DNA of 21,162 nucleotides from Thermoplasmatales archaeon UBA447. Lineage in GTDB: Archaea; Thermoplasmatota; Thermoplasmata; Thermoplasmatales; Thermoplasmataceae. The notes under the pieces are model-generated. The model was not told where the DNA came from, did not search any database, and worked only from the letters and a program-made list of their open reading frames with translations. The stretch is taken from positions 1 through 21,162 of the forward strand of contig DARE01000064.1 in assembly GCA_002503205.1 (NCBI GenBank), written 5' to 3'. Shown piece by piece: positions 1 through 5,981 of this stretch. Made by a program: the position numbers and the translations under genes. How positions within the stretch are numbered: the stretch's first letter is position 1; the number at the start of each line of letters is the position of its first letter.

Positions 1-79
1 TAAAGAGGAAATTAAAGGTAATTATTGAAATTTGTACTTGAAATTTGCTCATCCATATTTTTCTAGAGTTTTGACATAT

Positions 80-131
80 TATAGGATCTATGCATAACTA
101 CTTTGATTGAGAATTAATATAGGATTCTATG
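80..131. repeat. Short direct repeat over the DUF3800 start
   Basis: TATAGGATCTATG (80-92) recurs as TATAGGATTCTATG (118-131), one base longer; the second copy contains the start codon. Two copies of an imperfectly palindromic word spaced 38 bases apart could be an operator, but chance in AT-rich DNA is possible. Confidence 0.3.
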
Positions 132-893
132 TATCTAATATATCTTGACTCGTCTGGCTCTCCATTGATGAAAGAGCATGAAGATTATGTTCTTTCTGCA
201 ATAATTGTAAATGAAAGTGATTGGACAATGGTAGACAATAAGGTCAAGAGTATTAAAATAACACATTTTCCAAATATTCCGGATAGCAAGGTGGAATTTC
301 ACGCTAAAGATATGGAGAACAATGCCGGAATTTACAGAAATATGCCCCACAATCAAATATTAGGGATATTTGACAGCATCTATGGTCTTTTCACCAGTCA
401 TGAATATTCAGATTTCCCGGCATCGTTGATAAGTATAGTTGTGAAAAAGGAAAATCTGAGGAAGCAGAATCTAGATCTTGAGGTTTGGGCCCACAGGCTA
501 ATTTATGAGAGACTCAACAAGTTCATTAACAAGAAGAATCAGATAGCCATCTCAAATGGAAGGTATGTAGAATATGGGTTAATGATTGAAGATACAGAGG
601 GCCAAAAGAAAGATGAAAAACTGAGAAACAAGCTTAGGGAAATGCTCATTGAGGGAACACTTTATTCTGATTTGGATTATCTCATAGAGGACCCTTTTTT
701 TACTGATTCTAAGTGGAGAAATTTGTCGCAACTGGTAGATTGTATGGCCTACTGTGTAAGAAGAAAATACAAAACAAGCCAATCTTCCACAAAGAAGCAG
801 GTATGGGATAGGTATTTTGAAATGATTTCAAACAGGTTTGATAAATCAGATACCGGCTCCTATAATGGATACGGCATTAAGATATTCCCATAA
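129..893 (+). CDS. DUF3800 domain protein (predicted RNase H-like fold)
   Basis: A 254-residue protein with the layout of the DUF3800 family. It opens with a beta strand ending in an acidic residue (IYLDSSGS, D7; the family usually has DESG here), followed by EFHAKDM (57-62), an acidic strand LMIEDTEG (151-158), and a helix LSQLVDCMAYCVRRKY (199-214) in which D204 matches the conserved late Asp. The end GYGIKIFP is typical of family C-termini. DUF3800 proteins are thought to have an RNase H-like nuclease fold and are often found in accessory or defence-linked regions; activity here is not shown. The second residue of the first motif is Ser instead of the usual Glu, so catalysis may be altered. 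The start is the only good ATG before the first strand. No Shine-Dalgarno motif is clear, and a TATTATAG box lies about 48 bases upstream. Family call fairly secure, function unknown. Confidence 0.75.
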   Translation: MYLIYLDSSGSPLMKEHEDYVLSAIIVNESDWTMVDNKVKSIKITHFPNIPDSKVEFHAKDMENNAGIYRNMPHNQILGIFDSIYGLFTSHEYSDFPASLISIVVKKENLRKQNLDLEVWAHRLIYERLNKFINKKNQIAISNGRYVEYGLMIEDTEGQKKDEKLRNKLREMLIEGTLYSDLDYLIEDPFFTDSKWRNLSQLVDCMAYCVRRKYKTSQSSTKKQVWDRYFEMISNRFDKSDTGSYNGYGIKIFP

Positions 894-1052
894 AAATAGC
901 ATTTACTGAATGGCTAGAGGAGAACCCTCCCCATTGCCATCCCGTTTGGCCGACTGGCCTATATCGCACAAATGGTGATATAAACGACATATTTAAACGT
1001 ATCCTAATTGTCAGACAGAACAAAATATGGAGATTGAAAATTTGTATTTCAT

Positions 1053-1340
1053 TCACCCAACCTTTTTAGTTATCCTCTGCCATTTCCAGAAGTAGGATAT
1101 TATCTGGTCCTCTGAGAACAGCTTGAAGTGCCTCAGCTCAAAAGGCAGCTTGCAATCATGCACAAACTCAAAGACCTGGTAACCTGATTCAGGATCCTTT
1201 CCTGTGGTGCTGGTATAAAACTCACACAATTTCACAAATCTCTCTGTTCTTCTGGTAAGAGGTTTGCAGATAAAGTCGTCGAGTGTCAGTGCCTTTCTAC
1301 TGGAAATCACAGTGGCCCCTCTTTGCTGTCTGATTTCCAT
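1053..1340 (-). CDS. Small hypothetical protein of the accessory cassette
   Basis: A 95-residue reading frame with no recognised family. The composition is protein-like, with many charged and aromatic residues (YFWKWQRITKK near the C-terminus) and three cysteines (about residues 25, 39 and 63) that form no standard metal site. There is no signal peptide or membrane segment. It is the last minus-strand frame in the small-gene cassette and is separated from the Cys-rich gene by about 130 bases containing a T-rich tract, so it may have its own transcript. No strong ribosome site precedes the ATG. It could be a DNA- or RNA-binding accessory protein, but nothing in the sequence proves that. Confidence 0.5.
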   Translation of the reverse strand: MEIRQQRGATVISSRKALTLDDFICKPLTRRTERFVKLCEFYTSTTGKDPESGYQVFEFVHDCKLPFELRHFKLFSEDQIISYFWKWQRITKKVG

Positions 1341-1364
1341 TTATGCTTTACCCCGGGCTTCAAT

Positions 1365-1377
1365 CTCTTGTTAAGAG
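1365..1377. repeat. Small perfect inverted repeat
   Basis: CTCTT-GTT-AAGAG lies 25 bases upstream of the start of the 95-residue gene on the minus strand. It could be a hairpin in the leader or a small operator; a 5-bp stem is weak. Confidence 0.25.
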
Positions 1378-1411
1378 GTATTATCCTATTCTTATTACCG
1401 GAATTGTGAGA

Positions 1412-1440
1412 ATAACTAAAAAAAGGGGAAAAATAAGATG
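1412..1440 (-). terminator. Possible T-tract terminator after the Cys-rich gene
   Basis: Read on the minus strand this is TATTTTTCCCC followed by seven T, placed just after the extended reading frame of the Cys-rich gene. Archaeal transcription commonly ends at T-rich tracts, so the operon 2460-1468 may end here. Confidence 0.4.
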
Positions 1441-1467
1441 ACAATGCCATTACGGTATCGGATCCCG

Positions 1468-1551
1468 TCATGATTTCTTCCTCCTGGATTCCATCAGTCT
1501 GGCTTTGCCTATTTCCCTGATTCTGCTCTTTTCATAATCACTGAGGCTTTC
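1468..1551 (-). other. In-frame coding-like extension after the amber stop
   Basis: Directly after the TAG of the Cys-rich gene the same frame runs 27 more codons to a TGA. The translation is a charged helix-like tail: ESLSDYEKSRIREIGKAR, then LMESRRKKS. It is no longer open than chance allows, but its composition and helical pattern look like a real protein C-terminus. Either the TAG is a recent nonsense mutation (TGG to TAG) or it is read through. Confidence 0.4.
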
Positions 1552-1920
1552 CTATCTTTTCCTTGCAGCTTCCATCCTGTTGTATTCGGCTCTGAAGTAT
1601 CCCTGGAATGGCAGTACTTTCCTGAGATCTTCCGGCATGGATTCCCAGTATCTGTGTCTGGTAGATTTGGCCATGCCACACTTAGGGTCCCAGTCATTCT
1701 CAGATCTACTGTCAATGAGAGGATCCAGAGGGCACTTAGGGGCTGAACATGAGTCGAATCGTGAGCAGTACTTCATGGATTGAAGGGACAATGCCTCTTT
1801 GTCTGTACTCCGGTGGCTTTCATTTTTCCGGTTTATAGTATCTGTCAGGATTGAAGATGTTTGGGTAATGGAATTATACACTTTTCCGCTTTCATTTCCT
1901 GAAAAGAAGTCTAAATTCAA
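1552..1920 (-). CDS. Cys-rich putative metal-binding small protein, apparently cut short by an amber codon
   Basis: A 122-residue protein with a four-cysteine cluster: C52, C58, C63 and C81 in KYCSRFDSCSAPKCPLDP and DWDPKCGMAK. The spacing C-x5-C-x4-C-x17-C suggests a zinc or iron-sulfur site. I recall similar Cys patterns with a CPLD core in hypothetical proteins, but I cannot name a family. The start is a TTG at 1920 that overlaps the stop of the Sm-like gene (TTGA). A GGTGAG motif seven bases upstream supports this start; the next candidate is ATG at residue 49. The frame ends at a TAG (1552-1554), yet the same frame continues for 27 coding-like residues to a TGA at 1468-1470. The stop sits where a tryptophan would fit (ARKR-stop-ESLSDYEK), so the ancestral protein was probably about 150 residues. 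Confidence 0.6.
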   Translation of the reverse strand: MNLDFFSGNESGKVYNSITQTSSILTDTINRKNESHRSTDKEALSLQSMKYCSRFDSCSAPKCPLDPLIDSRSENDWDPKCGMAKSTRHRYWESMPEDLRKVLPFQGYFRAEYNRMEAARKR

Positions 1921-2177
1921 AGGACACTCACCGTAACCACTGCTGACTTGGCAATAATTATTGGCTTACCGTTTCCCATCACAATCTCCATGAAAAACTG
2001 GCCCATTCTTGTGCATTTTCCCGATTCAACTCGGCCATTGACCATGGATACTGTTATGGATCTTCCCTCGAGGCCACAGTTCAATGGATCCGGGTTCCTG
2101 TAGTTCCTTGGGTTCTCTTTCACCTTAGAGGCATCATTTCCCTGGAGTTGCGATTTCCTAGAGTCAAATCTGTTCAT
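1917..2177 (-). CDS. Sm/Hfq-like small protein
   Basis: An 86-residue protein. Residues 1-33 are polar and probably disordered. Residues 34-86 match the Sm fold by pattern: LEGRSITVSMVNGRVESGK is an Sm1-like strand set with the NG turn typical of Sm and Hfq proteins, FFMEIVMGNG continues the sheet, and KPIIIAKSAVVTVSV resembles the Hfq Sm2 motif (YKHAIST type), with Lys then Ala in matching places. Sm/Hfq proteins form rings that bind U- or A-rich RNA. I chose ATG at 2177 because a GGGGAG motif lies eight bases upstream; a GTG at 2186 is the alternative. The gene overlaps the end of the upstream gene by 14 bases and its own stop overlaps the next start, which suggests translational coupling. 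The fold call is by eye and remote. Another small beta-barrel (KOW, SH3) is possible. Confidence 0.5.
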   Translation of the reverse strand: MNRFDSRKSQLQGNDASKVKENPRNYRNPDPLNCGLEGRSITVSMVNGRVESGKCTRMGQFFMEIVMGNGKPIIIAKSAVVTVSVL

Positions 2178-2460
2178 TGGAAACACTCCCCTTCTGAGCT
2201 CCTGAGTAATGAAGGCGCAACCTTCCCGACTTTATCTCGCTTATGAGGGAGTCCAGGTTTTCCGGTGAGAAGTCATCCAGAAGTTTTGAAACCAGGTCCC
2301 TGGCTATTTCCTCGAGATATTCATCGGATATCTCCAGGGTGAAGATCTCTCTGAGCTCCCATGCATCCTTACGGAATTTATTGATTCTCTCCAGGGAAGA
2401 TAAAAGCAGTTCCCTGGCATAGTCTGCTGAATATCCAGTGCCGACGGTATTCATTGCCAT
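2164..2460 (-). CDS. Small helical hypothetical protein
   Basis: A 98-residue, acidic, strongly helical protein without a recognised family, signal peptide or membrane segment. The middle part (LEEIARDLVSKLLDDFSPEN, about residues 54-73) looks like an amphipathic helix pair that could mediate oligomerisation. Its start is well supported: GGTGAT, matching the anti-16S consensus, lies about six bases before the ATG, and the ATG overlaps the TGA of a short upstream frame as TGATG. Its 3' end overlaps the Sm-like gene by 14 bases. The tight packing implies one polycistronic message with the Sm-like and Cys-rich genes. Confidence 0.55.
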   Translation of the reverse strand: MAMNTVGTGYSADYARELLLSSLERINKFRKDAWELREIFTLEISDEYLEEIARDLVSKLLDDFSPENLDSLISEIKSGRLRLHYSGAQKGSVSNEQI

Positions 2461-2555
2461 CAGACAATCACCGCCTTTATGTCTCCCAGGCGTATTTCTG
2501 TATCCTTTTCACCGTCTGAGAAAAGCTTCATTTCAAACCCTAATATCGCAGAGAT
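2460..2555 (-). pseudogene. Probable 3' stub of a truncated upstream cassette gene
   Basis: An open stretch of 31 codons ends at a TGA that overlaps the next start by one base (TGATG). The only ATG in it would give 23 residues (start at 2531, MKLFSDGEKDTEIRLGDIKA and three more). The in-frame residues before that ATG (ISAILGFE) also look like protein, so this is more likely the tail of a longer gene whose 5' part was lost at about 2555. The reading frame, the stop-start coupling and the Shine-Dalgarno motif of the next gene lying inside it support past translation. Alternatively it is a genuine mini-ORF. Confidence 0.35.
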
Positions 2556-2556
2556 T

Positions 2557-2914
2557 CAAGAGTCTGATATTTTAGACATTATAACAGAAAAAATCCTAAC
2601 TAATCATCTTTCTTTGAACTCAGATTATGGGGAAAGCTACAGGTCTCTTACGAAGTGGATACACGGTTTTGAAGAACATATGAACAAACACGTTTTTGAG
2701 TGAAAATAAGAGTTAGAAATTAGAATAATTTCAGATTAGGCCAGAAAAACAACCCATAGACCATTCCAAGATATCGACAATCCTGGATTACTTCGCAATC
2801 TACAAAATTAGAGATAACAGTTCGTTGGATGATAGGGTTTCCCACGTTTACGACTCGTTCATACACCCTAATCTAATGATAGAAATGAAGCAATTGATTG
2901 AGTTAGTTAAATAA
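2557..2914 (+). pseudogene. Plus-strand coding debris, no intact gene
   Basis: Two open stretches in different plus frames look like protein but lack proper starts. The first ends at 2703 with SLTKWIHGFEEHMNKHVFE. The second runs from 2729 to 2914 and includes SSLDDRVSHVYDSFIHPN and MIEMKQLIELVK. Two stop codons and a frame change lie between them. I read this as one or two decayed genes beside the tRNA gene. The DNA here is more AT-rich than the cassette on its left, marking a compositional junction near 2555. No family recognised; chance open frames cannot be excluded. Confidence 0.3.
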
Positions 2915-3007
2915 ATTCAGGTCGACAAAGATCGCTAATTATTTCTATTCTCCCATTAATATATTCCAGAATTTCCCTCCTGAGTATATAAAGAAAAAAT
3001 AAGAAAT

Positions 3008-3040
3008 GTTGTAAAAAAATATAACCTATACTGTATAGAG
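3008..3040 (-). terminator. T-rich terminator behind tRNA-Arg
   Basis: On the minus strand, directly after the tRNA, CTATAC-A-GTATAG (a near-perfect palindrome, 3026-3038) is followed by TTATATTTTTTT. An oligo-T tract is the normal archaeal stop signal; the palindrome may help or be incidental. Confidence 0.5.
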
Positions 3041-3042
3041 AG

Positions 3043-3116
3043 CGGGCCTGCTGGGATTTGAACCCAGGTATTCGGCTTCGAAGGCCAACAGGATATCCTA
3101 GCTACCCCACAGGCCC
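3043..3116 (-). tRNA. tRNA-Arg (anticodon TCG)
   Basis: A complete cloverleaf of 74 bases can be drawn. The acceptor stem is GGGCCTG/CAGGCCC with discriminator G. The D arm is GGG/CCT with A14, G18G19 and A21 in place. The anticodon stem is TTGGC/GCCGA (with one T-G pair) and its loop is CTTCGAA, giving anticodon TCG. The variable loop is four bases, and the T arm is CTGGG/CCCAG around TTCAAAT. CCA is not encoded. There is no intron. It would decode CGA and related CGN codons, which are rare in the surrounding genes compared with AGA/AGG. It lies beside accessory debris, as is common for tRNA genes used as integration sites. Confidence 0.92.
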
Positions 3117-3140
3117 GTAAACCACAGGATATTCAAAAAC

Positions 3141-3150
3141 AAGTTAAAGA
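3141..3150 (-). promoter_or_regulatory. TATA-like box for tRNA-Arg
   Basis: TCTTTAACTT on the minus strand ends about 25 bases before the tRNA 5' end, the usual archaeal distance. It overlaps the stop codon of the 78-residue gene upstream, so the two units are packed without a spacer. Confidence 0.45.
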
Positions 3151-3380
3151 GTTTCCTGAAGATAATTACCCTCTGGAAAAATGAGATCTGATTCGTCCTG
3201 GCCTCTCAGGTAATCGAACATGGAGTATAGTGGCTTAACACGTCCTTTGGATGCCCCCCTATCTGGAGTTGTGAAGTTAAAACAGAAAGAGCATTTTCCT
3301 GGCTTTGACTGGACAAAGTAGCAGTCTCCACCTTCGTAGAAAATGCACTTTGACTCAACGGACCTTTCACCCCTGTCCAT
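3144..3380 (-). CDS. Small four-cysteine hypothetical protein
   Basis: A 78-residue protein with C12, C20, C30 and C33 in SKCIFYEGGDCYFVQ and KCSFCFNF, which looks like a small zinc ribbon or knuckle (C-x7-C-x9-C-x2-C). The rest is polar with no membrane segment. The ATG at 3380 lies seven bases after the stop of the large ATPase gene, so it may be the last gene of that transcript. It could also have its own start: ATAAATAAATA lies about 28-38 bases upstream inside the ATPase gene, and there is no Shine-Dalgarno motif, which fits a leaderless message. Family unknown. Its conserved-looking Cys spacing argues for a real gene. Confidence 0.6.
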   Translation of the reverse strand: MDRGERSVESKCIFYEGGDCYFVQSKPGKCSFCFNFTTPDRGASKGRVKPLYSMFDYLRGQDESDLIFPEGNYLQETL

Positions 3381-3387
3381 TGGAGAA

Positions 3388-5919
3388 TCATATATAGAGC
3401 CTGTATTTATTTATGATCCTTTCGTAAATCTCTATTCCAATGTGTCCTTCCCTTAATGCCCTGTATACCTCTATTATAAAGAGGTCTACAATATTTTTTG
3501 GAGTGGGCAGGTCATCTGGCGGCTTATTCTCATTAGCTATGGACGATATCATTGCAAATGTATTGTCTCCATATCTGACATTGGTGCTGATCATATTTCC
3601 TTTGCTTGCTATGAATTTGCGAACAGAATCAATGTTGCCTGATGCCAGCATCATATATACACTGCATATCTGAGATACAGCATTCCCAAAGTGATCGCCT
3701 AGTTTCTCAGCAGATTTCCTTGACTTTTCAGAACGATCCTTTGCCATCTCCAGATTCCCTATTGCAATAAAGTGCATGGTGGCTATAGAATACCACATTG
3801 GTGAAAAATCATCTGAAAAGGAGACATCTTTTGAAAAGAGTGGATTCAGATCCTCGATTTTTCTTGCACCAGTAAAGACTTCTACAAGCCCCTTGAGGCC
3901 GATTGAAATGTTCTTCCACTCAATGTTGCCTATTCTCGTGGCCTCAACTTCCATTATCTCGGCATATTTGAAAGCCTTCCCGGGTTTGAAGATATTTAGA
4001 TTTAGAATTGTAAGGAACCTGTAGAATGGATATGAAAGATTGCTGTCATTCAGATTTACAACCAGCCTTTCAGTTGACCCTATCAATTTAAGGGAATCAT
4101 CAAGCCTTCCTGAGTTATAGAAGATCTCTGAAAGATTATAAAGTGCGTAGGCCCTGGAAACAAGGTCTCCAGTTATGTATGATTCAGATATAAGGTCTTG
4201 CAGCATTTCAATCGCCTCTTCATATTTACCTCTGTAACTCAGAATAATTGCTATATTGTTCAGCGATTGCAATATTTTGTCAAACCTTTTGAGTTTCCTG
4301 TTAATTTCAAGAGATTTGCTGTACAGCGCCTGCGCCCCATCCAAGTCAAATTCCTTGACGCTGTTATTTCCCATTGCGTTCAGGGAATCAGCAAGTATGT
4401 CATTCAGGCCATTCTCTTTTGATATTTTCTCAGCAAGAATACTGTATTCCATAGATTTCCGGAAATCATTCTTGCTGTAGTAGGAGTTTGCAGCTATGAT
4501 ACATGCGTATCCTCTGGTGCTGTTGTCATACTCTTCGTCAATAAGGGTTTTGCAAGTCTCAATTGCTTCATCATAGGCATTATTCTTCCACAATACTCTA
4601 GCTTTGCCCAGAAGGCTTATCTCAGGAAAAGAATCCATTATTTCGGGGCTTGTGTAAATCTCATAAGCCTTGCTTACATTGTTTTCCTGCAGAAGAGTGT
4701 CCGCTGCCATAATCTTCAGAGCATTCCTTGCCTTAGGGTCAGATATTAATTTCTCCAGAGAGAGAAAGAATTGTGATGAGACCGAACTTGTGAAGCCTGA
4801 CTTAAGTACCTTGTTCCATTCCTGGATTACAGTTTTCTCAATATTCCTCGCATCCTTTACCTTGGAAAAAAGTTTCAGCTTTGTTACAAATTGCAGGTCC
4901 TCATAGGCCTTGGAGGACATGAAATCCTGAAGATTCTTCTGGCCGCTAGAAGACGACATTTCCTCAAATATCATGTCACTTAAACTCTGATTGTCAATTC
5001 TGTAGTTGAAATTCTTAGTAGAGATCAGGTTTTTTTCCTCCAGTCTGTCGAGTATTTCAAGAAGGTTCCCTGGCTCAAGCCCGGTGACCCTCTTCAGGTA
5101 ATCAACAGGAAGATCTTCTCCGACAAGGGCCAGTATCTGAAGTATTCTTTTCTCCTCCGGCCCAAGTTGAGAAATTATTCTCCGATAGGTCACCTCTATG
5201 CTCGGAGGAATGGGGAAGAACCTGAAGGATGCTTCCTGAAGCTCCCTGTCATGATTTATTATACCCTGTTCTTCGTAGTATTTCAGGCAGTATGTTAACA
5301 TTTCGAAACTCCCATTCACAAGCCTTGTAAGCTCTGCAAGAAAATTGTCCGGGATCCTGTATCCTGTTATCTTAAGGAAAAACGCAAAATCCTCGTTTAC
5401 AGGCCTCTTTAATCTGATGATCTCCAGGGAAACATTCACATTGTTAATAGGTGGGAAGGACAGTTCATGTTCAAGTTCCCTTTCCTCCGCAATTGTCCCA
5501 AAAAGAAGAAAGTTGCTTGAAACACTTATCTGGGAAAGGTATACAAAGAGGTCTCTCTGCTGCTGATCCAGCATTTCAAGCCCAGAGATGGCAACAATAT
5601 TTACCCCCTTTCTCTTGAGAAATTCATGCCTGAACCCATCCACTATCTCTTCAAGTGAACGATCTCTGGATTCAGAGGTTACCTGGTTCAATATGTCATT
5701 GAATGGGTAGAGCCTGAATACATCTCCTCCGCTGCTTGATTCTGCCGAGAAAACTGTAGGGTTTATGTTTTCCCCTATTTTTCTTAGCTGGTTGAGAAGC
5801 AATGTTTTGCCATACCCCCTTCTCCCTATAACCAGATATGTTGTGGTTTTTACAGGCAGGCTGCTTAATGCCCTCTCAAGATGTTCATAAGCCTGACTAT
5901 AAGATAGAAGACGTTCCAT
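3388..5919 (-). CDS. STAND/AAA-type ATPase with winged helix and TPR-like repeats
   Basis: An 843-residue cytoplasmic protein. The Walker A motif is GRRGYGKT (32-39). A Walker B-like strand is VNIVAISGLEML (106-117), with Glu but no clear Asp pair. A lid or winged-helix region follows to about residue 320, including LAELTRLVNGSFEMLTYCL and EEKRILQILALVGEDLP. From about residue 400 to 790 there are repeated helix pairs with TPR spacing, for example YDEAIETCKTLIDEEYDN and KYEEAIEMLQDLISESYI. This order (P-loop, winged helix, TPR) is that of STAND signal-transduction ATPases such as the MalT group, where the repeats sense a ligand or partner and the ATPase acts as a switch. There is no obvious DNA-binding or effector domain at the C-terminus. 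The ATG at 5919 has AAGGAG about 15 bases upstream. It follows pyrK by 62 bases and may share the transcript. Target unknown. Confidence 0.7.
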   Translation of the reverse strand: MERLLSYSQAYEHLERALSSLPVKTTTYLVIGRRGYGKTLLLNQLRKIGENINPTVFSAESSSGGDVFRLYPFNDILNQVTSESRDRSLEEIVDGFRHEFLKRKGVNIVAISGLEMLDQQQRDLFVYLSQISVSSNFLLFGTIAEERELEHELSFPPINNVNVSLEIIRLKRPVNEDFAFFLKITGYRIPDNFLAELTRLVNGSFEMLTYCLKYYEEQGIINHDRELQEASFRFFPIPPSIEVTYRRIISQLGPEEKRILQILALVGEDLPVDYLKRVTGLEPGNLLEILDRLEEKNLISTKNFNYRIDNQSLSDMIFEEMSSSSGQKNLQDFMSSKAYEDLQFVTKLKLFSKVKDARNIEKTVIQEWNKVLKSGFTSSVSSQFFLSLEKLISDPKARNALKIMAADTLLQENNVSKAYEIYTSPEIMDSFPEISLLGKARVLWKNNAYDEAIETCKTLIDEEYDNSTRGYACIIAANSYYSKNDFRKSMEYSILAEKISKENGLNDILADSLNAMGNNSVKEFDLDGAQALYSKSLEINRKLKRFDKILQSLNNIAIILSYRGKYEEAIEMLQDLISESYITGDLVSRAYALYNLSEIFYNSGRLDDSLKLIGSTERLVVNLNDSNLSYPFYRFLTILNLNIFKPGKAFKYAEIMEVEATRIGNIEWKNISIGLKGLVEVFTGARKIEDLNPLFSKDVSFSDDFSPMWYSIATMHFIAIGNLEMAKDRSEKSRKSAEKLGDHFGNAVSQICSVYMMLASGNIDSVRKFIASKGNMISTNVRYGDNTFAMISSIANENKPPDDLPTPKNIVDLFIIEVYRALREGHIGIEIYERIINKYRLYI

Positions 5920-5981
5920 CCTTTCAATATCAACTCCTTTATTTTATTATGTGCATATGTAATATCGATAGCGAAATTTCT

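Noticed and set aside
866..1070. Plus-strand open frame after DUF3800 (EWLEENPPHCHPVWPTGLYR and on)
   Set aside because: It has no suitable start, overlaps the DUF3800 end in another frame, and I recognise no family; it could be debris but the evidence is too thin.
1307..1471. 54-codon minus-strand frame with AGGAGG eight bases before its ATG
   Set aside because: The AGGAGG arises from Arg codons of the upstream tail, the translation (SSYFSPFFSYSHNSG and so on) has no protein-like pattern, and it runs through a likely T-tract terminator and overlaps the 95-residue gene.
1580..1783. Plus-strand frame opposite the Cys-rich gene
   Set aside because: Antisense to a better-supported gene with a ribosome site and a Cys cluster; no start signal of its own.
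2907..3000. Minus-strand frame with AGGAGGG and a tail reading REILEYINGRIEIISDLCR
   Set aside because: It looks slightly protein-like but has no start placed after the AGGAGGG in frame, and overlaps plus-strand debris; probably chance or another tiny remnant.
3026..3038. Palindrome CTATACTGTATAG as an operator
   Set aside because: Its place just behind the tRNA and before a T tract fits a termination region better than an operator.
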